Assembly: GCF_010726245.1 (NCBI RefSeq)
Contig: NZ_AP022561.1
Location: 5,084,001-5,148,000 of the forward strand
Origin: Mycolicibacterium aichiense
GTDB taxonomy: Bacteria; Actinomycetota; Actinomycetes; Mycobacteriales; Mycobacteriaceae
Reading direction: 5' to 3'
Length of the DNA stretch: 64,000 nucleotides
Part shown: positions 34,245 through 43,427 of the stretch, one piece after another
How positions within the stretch are numbered: position 1 is the first letter of the stretch
Layout of the letters: each line of letters starts with the position of its first letter
Position numbers and translations under genes: made by a program
Notes under the pieces: model-generated
What the model was told of the DNA's origin: nothing
Database searches by the model: none
The model's input: the letters and a program-made list of their open reading frames with translations, nothing else

Positions 34245-34971
34245 CGCACGCCACCCGCTTGCCGGCGTCACCGGTGGCCATCGTTGCTTCATCCGGGCCG
34301 GGCGCGCCGCCCTGGATCTGCTGGTAGCGCTCCGGCGGGATGTTGGCGAAGTTGTCGGCGTCGGCGTGAATGATGATCGCGGTACCGTTGCCGCCCAGCA
34401 GATCCTGCTTGGTGAAGGCGTTGGTCGTGGTCACCAGCATCGCCGAGCCGTCCTCACGCACCTGCAGCGAGGCGAGGTCACCGCTGGCGGGGTGTCCGCT
34501 GTGACCGTTGGCCTGGAAGTGGCCGCCCGCGGAGAGGAAGTCACCGGGCGCGCCACCCGTCGGAGCAACGGAGTTGGCTTCGCACTTGGCGAACGAGTGC
34601 AGGTGCAGCCCGTGGAAGCCCGGCGCCAGCTTGCCGGTTCCGGTCGTCTGCACAGTGACCGTCGCGAAGCCGTCCTGGAACTCGAAGGTCGCCGCGGCGA
34701 CCTGGGTGCCGTCGGGGGCCTTGATCTGCGCGGTCAGCGTGTCGGCGCTGGACGCGGACGCTTGCGGAGCGGCGTGGGTGTCCTCACCGTGGCTGGTGCC
34801 GTGGGAGCCTTCGCCCGCGGCGGCGGGCGCCGGGGATCCGGTCCACACCGGGGGTGTGGTTCCGGGCTGCGAGGCGATCGGTTCGTTCGGGCTGCACGCG
34901 CTCAATACGGCGACGGGAGCGACGAACAGGATGGCGGCGGCAGTTCTCAGCGGGCTGACGGTCGTGACCAT
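34225..34971 (-). CDS. sodC: Cu/Zn superoxide dismutase, lipoprotein
   Basis: Periplasmic or surface superoxide dismutase, 248 residues. Signal peptide with lipobox VLSAC (Cys26), then a Pro/Ser/His-rich linker to about residue 80. Metal ligands can be read in [21 protein letters not shown] followed by SGDL, and [10 protein letters not shown]. The active-site arginine segment [10 protein letters not shown] and its disulfide cysteine partner in FAKCEAN are present. Matches Rv0432. Lies 10 bp after the virR stop on the same strand, and overlaps the start of ybdK. Confidence 0.95.
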   Translation of the reverse strand: MVTTVSPLRTAAAILFVAPVAVLSACSPNEPIASQPGTTPPVWTGSPAPAAAGEGSHGTSHGEDTHAAPQASASSADTLTAQIKAPDGTQVAAATFEFQDGFATVTVQTTGTGKLAPGFHGLHLHSFAKCEANSVAPTGGAPGDFLSAGGHFQANGHSGHPASGDLASLQVREDGSAMLVTTTNAFTKQDLLGGNGTAIIIHADADNFANIPPERYQQIQGGAPGPDEATMATGDAGKRVACGVVGTG

Positions 34972-34981
34972 GAGCCGAAGC

Positions 34982-35443
34982 CTATCCGGTCACCAAAACG
35001 ATCACGCCCGGTGGCTGCTCGGCGATTTCCGGGATTCTCGGGGCCACCGGCGCGTTGAGCACCTTGGCCACCGCCTCCGCGGCGGCCTGCTCCCCGTCGG
35101 TGGTGCCGTAATACACCGTGGTCGCGGGTAGCGGCGGTACCTGCAGGTTGCTGGTCTCGGTGACATTCCACCCGGCTTCGCGCAGCCGGTCACCGATCCG
35201 GCTTGCGGCGCCTTCACCTTCACCGACGTTGAAAACCCGCACGTCGGCCTTGGGCGCCGGCGCGGCCGAGGTCTTGGACGTCGTCGTGGTGACCGTCCGC
35301 ACCGACGTGTCGTCGTTGCTGTTGTCATTGCCCGAGCCCATGGCTTGGAAGCCGACCAGCAGGAAGATCACCCCGAGGAACAGCAGCACCATGACCATGG
35401 CGCGCAGGGGGAGCCCGGCGGAATCAGGTACGCGGTCGTTCAT
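34982..35443 (-). CDS. virR: LytR_C-domain membrane protein VirR (Rv0431-like)
   Basis: 153-residue single-pass protein. A short cytosolic N-terminus, a membrane helix at about residues 15-35 ([16 protein letters not shown]), a Ser/Thr-rich linker, and a LytR_C domain from about residue 65 ([20 protein letters not shown] through PGVIVLVTG). In M. tuberculosis the orthologue is implicated in vesicle release and envelope integrity. ATG 35443 (MNDRVP) gives the expected topology; the longer frame does not. Confidence 0.88.
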   Translation of the reverse strand: MNDRVPDSAGLPLRAMVMVLLFLGVIFLLVGFQAMGSGNDNSNDDTSVRTVTTTTSKTSAAPAPKADVRVFNVGEGEGAASRIGDRLREAGWNVTETSNLQVPPLPATTVYYGTTDGEQAAAEAVAKVLNAPVAPRIPEIAEQPPGVIVLVTG

Positions 35444-35483
35444 CGCGCCCACTGTAACCAGCGGGTGCGCCCCGGGAGAAAAA

Positions 35484-35792
35484 TCAGGGGACCTCGAAGC
35501 CGAGTCGGCGCGCCGCACGCGCCTTCTGCCGGCTCGCCCGAAGCCGGCGCAGCCGCTTGACCAGCATCGGATCGGCGGCCAGCGCCTCGGGGCGGTCTAC
35601 CAGAGCGTTGAGCACCTGGTAGTAGCGGGTGGCCGACATCGAGAAGAGTTCCTTGATGGCCTCTTCTTTGGCGCCGGCGTACTTCCACCATTGCCGCTCG
35701 AAAGCCAGGACGTCGTATTCGCGGCGAGTCAACCCATCGGGGAGGTCAGCGTCGTCATTGGACCGCTCGGCCCGTGCCATGGCGCCGTCCAT
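35484..35792 (-). CDS. DUF3263 protein (Rv0430-like)
   Basis: 102-residue basic protein. TRREYDVLAFERQWWKYAGA followed by KEEAIKELFSMSATRYYQVLN is the DUF3263 signature and reads like a sigma-4/helix-turn-helix-type DNA-binding fold. A second ATG 12 bp downstream is possible, but the longer form equals the length I know for Rv0430. Divergent from def with 125 bp between; 40 bp upstream of virR on the same strand, so they may share a transcript. Confidence 0.88.
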   Translation of the reverse strand: MDGAMARAERSNDDADLPDGLTRREYDVLAFERQWWKYAGAKEEAIKELFSMSATRYYQVLNALVDRPEALAADPMLVKRLRRLRASRQKARAARRLGFEVP

Positions 35793-35903
35793 TTCGATCT
35801 GTAGACCCTTTCGAAGACCTGCAAATGACTTCCCTGTGCTCGGCGCTCATTCAATCACGGTTGTCTCGGTTGGGACGGCAGCCAAGCCCGCGCGTCGGCT
35901 GAC

Positions 35904-35909
35904 TAAGCT
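35904..35909 (+). promoter_or_regulatory. -10 hexamer TAAGCT of def
   Basis: TANNNT match 8 nt before the def ATG (35918), with no Shine-Dalgarno between; predicts a leaderless or nearly leaderless mRNA. Confidence 0.45.
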
Positions 35910-35917
35910 TGCCGGTC

Positions 35918-36511
35918 ATGGCGGTTAGACCAATCGTGATTCTGGGTGATCCTGTTCTGCACACGCCGACGCAGCCCGTGCCGGTCGCTGACGACGGTTC
36001 GCTGCCCTCCGATCTGGCCGATCTGATCGCAGACATGTACGACACGATGGACGCGGCCAACGGAGTCGGGCTGGCGGCCAACCAGATCGGCGTAGGCAAG
36101 CGGCTGTTCGTCTACGACTGTGCCGACGAACGCGGCAAGACCACGCGCCACCGCGGAGTGGTGATCAATCCCGTGCTGGAGACCTCGGAGATTCCCGAGA
36201 CCATGCCCGACCCGGACAACGACGACGAGGGCTGCCTGTCGGTGCCCGGCGAGTCGTTTCCCCGGGGCCGGGCGAAGTGGGCGCGAGTCACCGGTCTGGA
36301 CGCCGACGGCAACCCGGTCACCCTGGAGGGTCATGACCTGTTCGCCCGCATGCTGCAGCACGAGACCGGCCACCTCGACGGGTTCCTCTACGTCGACCAC
36401 CTGATCGGCAGGCATGCGCGCGCGGCGAAGAAGACGGTGAAGAAGAACGGCTGGGGGGTGCCCGGCCTGTCGTGGACGCCCGGTGAGGTGCCCGACCCGT
36501 TCGGCCATTGA
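35918..36511 (+). CDS. def: Peptide deformylase
   Basis: Removes the N-formyl group from nascent proteins; cytosolic Fe(II)/Zn enzyme, 197 residues, as in M. tuberculosis (Rv0429c). All three motifs are intact: [19 protein letters not shown] (Cys ligand) and the QHETGHLDG HExxH helix. The C-terminal [10 protein letters not shown] tail is typical of actinobacterial enzymes. ATG 35918 is chosen over an in-frame TTG 9 bp upstream. First gene of def-GNAT-xthA; the next start is 4 bp after the stop. Confidence 0.97.
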   Translation: MAVRPIVILGDPVLHTPTQPVPVADDGSLPSDLADLIADMYDTMDAANGVGLAANQIGVGKRLFVYDCADERGKTTRHRGVVINPVLETSEIPETMPDPDNDDEGCLSVPGESFPRGRAKWARVTGLDADGNPVTLEGHDLFARMLQHETGHLDGFLYVDHLIGRHARAAKKTVKKNGWGVPGLSWTPGEVPDPFGH

Positions 36512-36515
36512 CCCG

Positions 36516-37421
36516 ATGACCAGTTTGCCGCCGGTCGGCAGCCGGGTGAGCATCCGCTACCGCCTGCCCGCGGGCACCGCTCCCACGATGTCCGACGTGA
36601 TCGGTGAGCTGCTGGCGCAGGAACCGCTGATCGTGGTGCGCACCAAGTCCGACGGAGTGGTGGAGGTCCGCCGCGCTGACGTGGTCGCGGTACGGGAGCT
36701 CAGCGTGGTTCCCGTACGGACCTCCGAGATCCGCAACCTCGAGCACGCGGCCGCGCTGGGATGGCCGGGCACCGAGCAGAGCTGGCACGACGGCTGGCTG
36801 CTGCGGGCCGCGGGCGGCTACACCAGCCGCGCCAACTCGGCTGTACCACTAGACTTCTCGTCGAACATCACCGCGCTGCCCGCGATCGTCGAGTGGTACG
36901 CGCAGCGCGGCCTGGAGCCGTGGCTCGCGCTGCCGGAGCGGCTGCTGCCGATTCGGGTTGACGGCATCAAGCACACCCGCGTGATGGTCACCGACGTCAC
37001 CGCCACCGAGACAGACGAGGCGGTGACCTTTGCGCCGAGCCCGGATGCGGCCTGGCTGGCCTGCTACGAGCGCGACGTGCCGCCCGACGTGCTGACGGCG
37101 GTCGTCGACGGCGAGGTCGTCTTCGCCTCGACGGCCGGCGCCGCGGTGGGTCGGGGCGCGATCACCACCGCGCCGGACGGCACCCGCTGGCTGGGCATCT
37201 CGGCCGTGCATGTCGACTCCGCGCACCGCAGGCGCGGGCATGCCCGCCGGCTGTGCCTGGCCCTGCTCGACTGGGGCGCGCAGCGCGGCGCCGACCGGGC
37301 CTACGTGCAGGTGCTGAGCGACAACTCGGGCGCGATCACGTTGTATCACTCGCTGGGTTTTCGGCTGCATCATCACCACCGCTACGTCGATGCCCGGTCG
37401 TTGAGCCCCCGTACGCTGTAG
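36516..37421 (+). CDS. GNAT-family N-acetyltransferase (Rv0428c-like)
   Basis: 301 residues. The C-terminal 120 residues hold the acetyl-CoA loop, split as ISAVHVDSAHRRRGHARRL, then YVQVLSDNSGAITLYHSLGF. An N-terminal extension of about 60 residues with strand-rich content (RVSIRYRLP, IVVRTKSDGVVEVRRADVV) looks like a small beta-barrel. Substrate unknown. It lies between def and xthA in the same operon, as in M. tuberculosis. Confidence 0.88.
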   Translation: MTSLPPVGSRVSIRYRLPAGTAPTMSDVIGELLAQEPLIVVRTKSDGVVEVRRADVVAVRELSVVPVRTSEIRNLEHAAALGWPGTEQSWHDGWLLRAAGGYTSRANSAVPLDFSSNITALPAIVEWYAQRGLEPWLALPERLLPIRVDGIKHTRVMVTDVTATETDEAVTFAPSPDAAWLACYERDVPPDVLTAVVDGEVVFASTAGAAVGRGAITTAPDGTRWLGISAVHVDSAHRRRGHARRLCLALLDWGAQRGADRAYVQVLSDNSGAITLYHSLGFRLHHHHRYVDARSLSPRTL

Positions 37422-37424
37422 GCC

Positions 37425-38252
37425 ATGTCCGCCGACGTCTTGCGCCTGGCCACCTGGAACGTGAATTCGATTCGCGCGAGGGTGGACCGGGTCACCGACT
37501 GGCTCGGCCGCGCCGACGTCGATGTACTGGCCATGCAGGAGACCAAGTGCTCCGACGACCAGTTCCCCACCATGCCGTTCCTCGAAGCCGGATACGAGGT
37601 GGTGCATTGCGGGTTCAACCAGTGGAACGGGGTGGCCATCGCCTCCCGCGTCGGGTTCGACGACGTCGAGGTCGGCTTCGACGGCCAGCCCTCGTGGGGT
37701 CAGGACGCCGACGCCAAGGCCGAGGCCCGCGCCTTGGCGGCTACCTGCGGCGGCGTGCGGGTGTGGAGCCTGTATGTGCCCAATGGCCGCACCCTGGCCG
37801 ATCCGCACTATCAGTACAAGTTGGAATGGCTTGCCGCTCTCCGCAATACGGCGGAATCGTGGCTGCACGACGACCCGCAGGCGCCGATCGCCCTGGTCGG
37901 CGACTGGAACATCGCGCCAACGGACGAGGACGTCTGGGACATCTCCGTGTTCGACGGCGCCACCCACGTGTCGGATGCGGAGCGCAAGGCGTTCAACGAC
38001 ATCGTCGAGACGAGGTTCACCGACGTGGTGCGCCCGTTCACTCCCGGCCCCGGTGTCTACACCTACTGGGATTACACCCAGCTGGCGTTCCAGAAGCGTC
38101 GCGGCATGCGCATCGACTTCATCCTGGGCTCACCGGCGTTGGCCGAACGGGTGACCCACGCCGAGATCGTGAAAGACGAACGCCGGCCGGGCAAGAAGGG
38201 CGATCCCTCCCCCAGCGACCACGCACCGGTGCTGGTCGATCTGAGCCGTTAG
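37425..38252 (+). CDS. xthA: Exodeoxyribonuclease III / AP endonuclease
   Basis: Mg-dependent base-excision-repair nuclease, 275 residues, Rv0427c orthologue. Conserved metal and catalytic blocks: LATWNVNSIRARV, LAMQETKCSDDQFP (metal Glu), SLYVPNGR, ALVGDWNIAPTDEDVW and SDHAPVLVDL (catalytic His). It begins 3 bp after the GNAT stop. The TAG stop overlaps the TAA of the convergent MDR gene (38249-38252). Confidence 0.96.
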   Translation: MSADVLRLATWNVNSIRARVDRVTDWLGRADVDVLAMQETKCSDDQFPTMPFLEAGYEVVHCGFNQWNGVAIASRVGFDDVEVGFDGQPSWGQDADAKAEARALAATCGGVRVWSLYVPNGRTLADPHYQYKLEWLAALRNTAESWLHDDPQAPIALVGDWNIAPTDEDVWDISVFDGATHVSDAERKAFNDIVETRFTDVVRPFTPGPGVYTYWDYTQLAFQKRRGMRIDFILGSPALAERVTHAEIVKDERRPGKKGDPSPSDHAPVLVDLSR

Positions 38253-39268
38253 CCGCTCGATGGTTCGCTGACCTTCACCAGCATCTTGCCGATGTTGGCG
38301 CCGGTGAACAGCCCATTGAGTGCGTCGACGCACGTTTCCAGGCCGTCGAATACGGTTTCGCGGTGCACCAGCTTGCCCTCGGATTCCCAGCGGCGCAGAT
38401 CGGCGAAGGCTTCATCGAAGCGGCCCCACATGTCCAGGGCATTGAAACCCTGCATCGAGGCGGTCTTGGCCAGCAGGTTGACGTAGTTGGCCGGCCCCGG
38501 ATGCTCACCGGTGAGGTAGCTGGAGATGACACCGCACAGCACCACGCGAGCCCTTGGCGCCAGTCGACCGAGGACCGCGTTGAGGATCGGGCCGCCGACA
38601 TTGTCGAAGTAGACGTCAACACCCTTGGGGCAGTGCTGTTTCAGTGAGGCAGCGATGTCGTCGTTCTTGTAGTCGATGCAGGCGTCGAATCCGAAGTCCT
38701 CGACCACCGCCCGGCACTTGTCCGGGCCGCCGGCGATACCGACCACGCGGGCGCCGGCGATCTTGGCGATCTGCCCGGCCACCGAACCGGTGGCACCGGC
38801 CGCAGCCGACACCACGACCGTCTCGCCCTCTTTCGGACGGCCGATGTCGGTCATCCCGAAATAGGCCGTGGCACCGGTGGGTCCGTACACGCTCATGATC
38901 GCGAGCTGATCGGTCTCACCCGGGATGGGTGTGCTGAACAGGTCGTCGCGGATGACGGCGTAGTCCTGAAAACCGGTCAGCGTGGTGACGATGTCGCCGA
39001 CGGCGAACGCGTCGCACCGTGATTCCACCACCTCCCCGATGCCGGCGGCACGGATGACCTCGCCGAGCTGCACCGGCGGCAGATAGCTCGGCTGGTCGTC
39101 CAGCCAGGTGCGGACCGCCGCATCCAGGCCAACGTAGGTGGTGCGCAGCAGCGCCTCCCCCTCGGCGAGATCGGGTGCGTGTGTGGTGACCAGCTCGGTG
39201 TCGGTGGATTGCACCAGGCCCGAGGGGCGGCGGCGAAGGAGGATCTGGCGGTTCGTCAGCGCGGGCAC
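38249..39268 (-). CDS. NADPH-dependent MDR reductase (PTGR/CurA-like)
   Basis: Zinc-independent medium-chain reductase of 339 residues. N-terminus TNRQILLRRRPSG, DAAVRTWLDD, VVVSAAAGATGSVAGQIAK (NADPH loop), IDYKNDDI, VDVYFDNVGG and GANIGKMLVKV are diagnostic of the prostaglandin reductase/CurA subfamily, which reduces alpha,beta-unsaturated carbonyls. The GTG start at 39268 has GGAG about 4 nt upstream; a longer GTG frame would add 27 residues through the promoter region. Divergent from the secreted acidic protein. Confidence 0.9.
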   Translation of the reverse strand: MPALTNRQILLRRRPSGLVQSTDTELVTTHAPDLAEGEALLRTTYVGLDAAVRTWLDDQPSYLPPVQLGEVIRAAGIGEVVESRCDAFAVGDIVTTLTGFQDYAVIRDDLFSTPIPGETDQLAIMSVYGPTGATAYFGMTDIGRPKEGETVVVSAAAGATGSVAGQIAKIAGARVVGIAGGPDKCRAVVEDFGFDACIDYKNDDIAASLKQHCPKGVDVYFDNVGGPILNAVLGRLAPRARVVLCGVISSYLTGEHPGPANYVNLLAKTASMQGFNALDMWGRFDEAFADLRRWESEGKLVHRETVFDGLETCVDALNGLFTGANIGKMLVKVSEPSSG

Positions 39269-39329
39269 GGTCTCCGAAGCTACCCAAGGCCGCACCGATT
39301 CGGAGGCCAGTTGGGACAGTCGCGATGCG

Positions 39330-39341
39330 GTGTCATGACAC
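39330..39341. promoter_or_regulatory. 12-bp palindrome in a divergent promoter region
   Basis: GTGTCATGACAC, a perfect palindrome, 61 bp upstream of the MDR start and 103 bp upstream of the acidic-protein start. Suitable for a dimeric repressor or activator; no regulator gene is adjacent. Confidence 0.4.
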
Positions 39342-39406
39342 GCCACCACTGCCCAGCAAACGACGAAGACGTTCCATCATCGCGGCCAGGATGATTTGAT
39401 GGCAGT

Positions 39407-39425
39407 GCCACGGCCGCTCCGTGGC
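39407..39425 (+). promoter_or_regulatory. Hairpin just upstream of the acidic-protein RBS
   Basis: Perfect arms GCCACGG and CCGTGGC around CCGCT, ending 5 bp before the AAAGGAGAGG ribosome-binding site. In the mRNA it would be a 7-bp GC-rich stem next to the RBS and could modulate translation or stabilise the 5' end. Confidence 0.35.
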
Positions 39426-39444
39426 GTTCAAAGGAGAGGTCTCG

Positions 39445-40878
39445 GTGCGCCGCGCAACCGCAATGTTCTGTTACAGGCCTGCAGCTTTCACCGCAGCCGT
39501 CGCCCTGTCGATGTCGACGTTGTTCGCGGGCATCCCGGTCAGTTCCGCCGACCCGGACGATGGCGACGGCGGCAGTAGCTACGACGACGGCGGCGGATAC
39601 GACGGCGGCGGTTATGACGACGGCGGCGCCTACGATGAGGGCGGCGTGGATTTCGACGACCCGGGCGAGGTCGACGACGGCGGCATGGACGATGCGCCTG
39701 AGGTGGACGACCCCGCCGACGAGGACGCGCCGGACTCGCCCGGAGAAGATCAGCAGGAGCCCGAGCAGGCGCCGCAGCCCACGGGTGAGGAACCTGGTAC
39801 CGAGGACGAGCACCCCGAGGACGAGCACCCCGACGGCGAGCACCCGGACAGCGGCCCCCAGGAGCCGTCCGGCACCGAAACCCCGGAGCCCTCCGTTCCG
39901 GAGACCCACAGCACGGATGACGACGGCCCGAGTCCCACCGCAGACCCGGACGACGAGCCCGACGCCGAGCCCCAGCCGGACACCGCTGACGTCCCGCGCG
40001 ACGATGCCACCACCGCGCGGCGCGGTAGGGTCGTCGGCCCGAGGACCACCACCAGAGGTGCCCGTTCCTACGCGAACAAGGTGAAGTCCGCGGTTCCACG
40101 CCCGGCCCGATCCAGGGGTGGGCGGCTGAACAGTCCGGTCAAGAAATGGAACTCGCGCTGGACTTCCTACGACCGGTACTACCGCCCGGTCTTCATCAAC
40201 CCATATCAGGCTCCGCTGCGGGTGGTGTACGACTCTGGCGGCGCACCAAAGACATTCACGGTCCCGCCGTTGCAGCGTGCCGTGATCGACACCCCAGGGC
40301 CCGGGGTGTACAGCTTCACCGCCTCGACTGAAGCCGGTTCAGCCCCGCCGACCAACATCTCGGTCGGCAGCTTCTCCGGCGGCGGTTTCAAGCCGGCGCC
40401 CGGGCAGGCGCCCCCGCAGAAACCTGCACCGCTGAACATCATCAAGAACGCCCTTGTCCAAGTGACATTCGACCAGGGCACCTCCGCGCCGTTCCGGGTT
40501 CGCACGTTGACGGACCTGGGTAAGGACCCCGCCGTCGGCGATTCCACGCGAGTTCTTCTCGACGGCGAGATTCCGGCATGGGGGCAATGGTCGAAGGACG
40601 AGCACGGCGAGGCGTTGTTCCAGATCTCCCGGACCCAGTTACTGCCAGGGGTCGACCCACCGGCTCAGGACCCACTACCCGGCTACGACATCAAACTCGT
40701 TGCCGGGCAACAGGCGTCCCCGGCACAGGCTCAGCAACACCAGAACCGCACGCTACTGATCGGCGGCGGGATCGCAGCGGTGGTGGTCCTCGCGGGCGTC
40801 GCAATCACCGTCGTGGTGGTCCGCCGGCGACGGTCCGGCGACCAGCCGGAGAATGTGGACATCTCCCACGACGGGTGA
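39445..40878 (+). CDS. Secreted/membrane-anchored protein with acidic and basic tracts
   Basis: 477 residues, not recognised. A signal peptide (AVALSMSTLFAGIPVSSA) precedes a low-complexity tract of about 160 residues, first Asp/Gly/Tyr repeats (YDGGGYDDGGAYDEGG), then Asp/Glu/Pro with EDEHP/DGEHP repeats. A sharply basic Arg/Lys stretch follows (ARRGRVVGPRTTTRG). A folded domain of about 200 residues precedes a single C-terminal membrane helix and an RRRRSG stop-transfer (about residues 440-465). Predicted outside-facing with a short cytosolic tail. GTG 39445 is chosen for AAAGGAGAGG 6 nt upstream. Possibly cell-wall or metal/polycation binding; this is inference only. Confidence 0.75.
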   Translation: MRRATAMFCYRPAAFTAAVALSMSTLFAGIPVSSADPDDGDGGSSYDDGGGYDGGGYDDGGAYDEGGVDFDDPGEVDDGGMDDAPEVDDPADEDAPDSPGEDQQEPEQAPQPTGEEPGTEDEHPEDEHPDGEHPDSGPQEPSGTETPEPSVPETHSTDDDGPSPTADPDDEPDAEPQPDTADVPRDDATTARRGRVVGPRTTTRGARSYANKVKSAVPRPARSRGGRLNSPVKKWNSRWTSYDRYYRPVFINPYQAPLRVVYDSGGAPKTFTVPPLQRAVIDTPGPGVYSFTASTEAGSAPPTNISVGSFSGGGFKPAPGQAPPQKPAPLNIIKNALVQVTFDQGTSAPFRVRTLTDLGKDPAVGDSTRVLLDGEIPAWGQWSKDEHGEALFQISRTQLLPGVDPPAQDPLPGYDIKLVAGQQASPAQAQQHQNRTLLIGGGIAAVVVLAGVAITVVVVRRRRSGDQPENVDISHDG

Positions 40879-40929
40879 TAGGCCACGCCGCAGCATTGGA
40901 GCAAGGGAACCGGCCCGGGTAACCGGTGA

Positions 40930-41271
40930 GTGAACATTCGGCGATTCGAGTGGCGACCGTCGCTTACCGGCACAACCATGGTCGAGATGGGGTCGTTTGT
41001 GTCGGTGTACGTCGATTGGGCAGCGACGGTGGAACACGTTCGTGCGGCCGCCGGGAGGCTTGCGGTGCCCGCCGGCGTTCAGGGCATCAACGTGGTGGAG
41101 GCCAGCGACACGTTTGGCTGCCGAATCGCCGTCGACCTGACCGGTGACTTCGACGAACAGCGCGACGGTCCTCGCATCGCCCGCTCCTTCGCGGCCCAGC
41201 TCTCCGATGAACTCGCGGTCCCGGCGTTCGCGCTTCGTGACCTCATCTTGGTCGGCCGTTCGGATTCGTGA
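40930..41271 (+). CDS. Hypothetical protein
   Basis: 113 residues if it starts at the GTG at 40930; an ATG at 40978 would give 97 (MVEMGSFVSVYVDW). The second half mixes strands and helices (VQGINVVEASDTFGCRIAVDL, PRIARSFAAQLSDEL) and looks like a real small alpha/beta protein, but I do not recognise it. No signal peptide. It lies 51 bp after the acidic protein on the same strand and could be co-transcribed. Confidence 0.5.
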   Translation: MNIRRFEWRPSLTGTTMVEMGSFVSVYVDWAATVEHVRAAAGRLAVPAGVQGINVVEASDTFGCRIAVDLTGDFDEQRDGPRIARSFAAQLSDELAVPAFALRDLILVGRSDS

Positions 41272-41329
41272 TTCGTAGCCGTTCTCGGCTCGTCACGGTC
41301 CGTTAGAGCGGGTGTGCTGGGCTCACAGA

Positions 41330-41710
41330 GTGAGCTCGGACCTCAGCATCCCGATCCCGAAAAGCACTGCGCATCAGGCGTTGACCTGTATCGACGCGCT
41401 CATCGAAGAGTATCGACGGCAGCGGCCGACCGGCGGGTCCAGAACGGTCGGCGATCTGCTCGAGTTCCGGGAGGCGATTGCGCAGAGCATGCGCGCCTCG
41501 CGGGACCGCACCGCCCGGATGGGCGCGTTGACCTTATCCAGGATCTCCGACCGCCTGACCGCATGCGCGCAGGCCGAAGTCGGGCCTGCCGAACTTCAAG
41601 CCGCAATGTGGCGCACCGCGGGACGGTTGCATCGCTGGGTCGCCGAAGGTACCGCCCCGCCGCCGGCTACTCGGTCGTCGTCGTCGTCGCGGGCGCCTGG
41701 TCTTCGGTGA
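41330..41710 (+). CDS. Hypothetical helical protein
   Basis: 126 residues from a GTG at 41330 (another GTG is 18 bp upstream). Predominantly helical and charged (CIDALIEEYRRQRP, LEFREAIAQSMRASRDRT, LQAAMWRTAGRLHRWV). Its last 44 bp run into the 3' end of the convergent MFS gene, where the run of serine codons is antisense to the exporter's threonine tail, so the C-terminus may be shorter or the gene not real. Not recognised. Confidence 0.45.
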   Translation: MSSDLSIPIPKSTAHQALTCIDALIEEYRRQRPTGGSRTVGDLLEFREAIAQSMRASRDRTARMGALTLSRISDRLTACAQAEVGPAELQAAMWRTAGRLHRWVAEGTAPPPATRSSSSSRAPGLR

Positions 41711-43427
41711 CCTCGGCGACGCCGTAGCGGCCCGGGTTGAACATCGAGGCGATCGCGCCGATCACCATCATCAGCGCGGCGGCGCCGAACACCACCACCA
41801 AGCCGGAGTGGAACGGTTCGGTGATCAGGTTCGGGAAGAACGTCTGCCCGGTCAGCACTTCGGTATTGACGCCGGGCTGGTGCAGCGCGTTGTAGGGCGC
41901 CAGGAGCTCGCCGATCGGATTGTACCCCAGGAACGCCGCGAACAGGCTGCCGACCGGCGGCAGGTTGGCCACGTCGTGGGCGACGTCGGGCGAAATACCC
42001 TGCGCCATAAGGCCCTGGCTCATGGCGGTGGGCAGGGTGTGGGCCAACCCGACGATCATCAGCGAGAAGAAAATCCCGATCGACAGCGAGTTGCCCGCAT
42101 TGAAGAACGTCGAGCGCACCCCGGAGGCGGCCCCGCGCTGCGAGGCGGGGACGCTCGACATGATGGCCGCGGTGTTGGGTGCGGTGAAGATGCCACCGCC
42201 GATGCCGTTGAGGAACACCAGAACAGCGAACACCCAGTAGTTGAAGTTGACCGGAATCAGAAGCAAGGCAACGAAAGTGGCTGCCATCAAGAGCATGCCG
42301 CCGACGGTGAACGGCCGGGCGCCGAACCGGTCGGCGAGCGATCCGGCGATCGGTGCGGCGGCGAGGAAGCCGAAAGTCGCGGGCAACAGATAGATGCCCG
42401 CCCATAACGGGGTCGATTCGAAGCTGTAGCCGTGCAACGGAAGCCAGATGCCCTGCAACCAGATGATCAACATGAACTGCAGGCCACCGCGGCCGACCGA
42501 GGACATCAGCCCGGCGAGGTTGCCCATGCCGAAGGCCGCCGACCGGAACAGCCTGATGTCGACCATCGGCTGTGACACCCGCAGCTCGATGAAGCAGAAC
42601 ACCACCAGCAGCGCCAGGCCGCCGATGATCGAGCCCAGCACCATCGGGCTCGTCCACCCGGTCGTCGAATCGCCGTAGGGCTGGATGCCATAGGTGATGC
42701 CGATCAGCAAGACCGTCAAGCCCACACCGAAGGTGACGGTGCCGGCCCAGTCGATCCGGCCGGGGTTGCGCACACCCAGTTCTTTCAGCGAGCGCACGCT
42801 CCAGAGAGTGCCGATGACGCCGATCGGCACACCCACCCAGAAGATCGCCTGCCAGTGCACCTCGGAGAGCACGCCGCCGATGAGTAGCCCCAGGAACGAA
42901 CCGGCAACGGCGGCAACCATGTTGACGCCCAGCGCCATGCCGCGCTGATTGGCCGGGAAGGCGTCGGTGAGGATGGCCGACGACGACGACATCAGCATCG
43001 CGCCGCCGACACCCTGGACCACTCGCCAGGCGATCAGCCAGATCGCGCCGCCGTCGAGGTGGAACGGATCGAACGACAGCGCGATGGCCGCCAGGGTGAA
43101 CACGACGAAGCCGATGTTGTAGATCCGCACCCGGCCGAACATGTCGCCGAGCCGGCCGAACGGCACCACCAGAACCGCGGTCACCACCAGGTAGCCCATC
43201 AGCATCCACAGCAGATAGCTGACGTTGCCGGGAGCCAGCGGGTTCAGGCCGATACCGCGGAAGATCGCGGGCAGGGAGATCAGGACAATCGAGGCGTTGA
43301 TCGACGCCAGCAGGATGCCCAGCGTCGTGTTGGACAGGACCACCCACTTGTAGTGCGGGTGGTCGTGGTCCATCCGGCGGCGGCGCCGGTCGGTCTCGGC
43401 CAGGGCCGGGTCAAGCTCGGTCGTCAC
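41667..43427 (-). CDS. DHA2-family MFS multidrug exporter
   Basis: Proton-driven drug/H+ antiporter of 586 residues with about 14 membrane helices, the DHA2 (EmrB/QacA/Stp) layout. Markers: NTTLGILLASINASIVLISL, VVPFGRLGDMFGRVRIY (motif A), WRVVQGVGGAMLMSSSSAIL (motif C region) and GSFLGLLIGGVL. The N-terminal 35 residues are hydrophilic and Arg-rich. GTG 43427 (VTTELDP) is chosen because it starts just before this cytosolic leader; the Shine-Dalgarno is weak. No regulator is adjacent. Substrate unknown. Confidence 0.92.
   Translation of the reverse strand: MTTELDPALAETDRRRRRMDHDHPHYKWVVLSNTTLGILLASINASIVLISLPAIFRGIGLNPLAPGNVSYLLWMLMGYLVVTAVLVVPFGRLGDMFGRVRIYNIGFVVFTLAAIALSFDPFHLDGGAIWLIAWRVVQGVGGAMLMSSSSAILTDAFPANQRGMALGVNMVAAVAGSFLGLLIGGVLSEVHWQAIFWVGVPIGVIGTLWSVRSLKELGVRNPGRIDWAGTVTFGVGLTVLLIGITYGIQPYGDSTTGWTSPMVLGSIIGGLALLVVFCFIELRVSQPMVDIRLFRSAAFGMGNLAGLMSSVGRGGLQFMLIIWLQGIWLPLHGYSFESTPLWAGIYLLPATFGFLAAAPIAGSLADRFGARPFTVGGMLLMAATFVALLLIPVNFNYWVFAVLVFLNGIGGGIFTAPNTAAIMSSVPASQRGAASGVRSTFFNAGNSLSIGIFFSLMIVGLAHTLPTAMSQGLMAQGISPDVAHDVANLPPVGSLFAAFLGYNPIGELLAPYNALHQPGVNTEVLTGQTFFPNLITEPFHSGLVVVFGAAALMMVIGAIASMFNPGRYGVAEVTEDQAPATTTTTE

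Noticed and set aside
41596..43347. A 583-codon open frame on the minus strand inside the DHA2 exporter
   Set aside because: Arg/Gly/Ala-rich product without motifs; the overlapping frame 41667-43427 encodes a complete 14-helix exporter.
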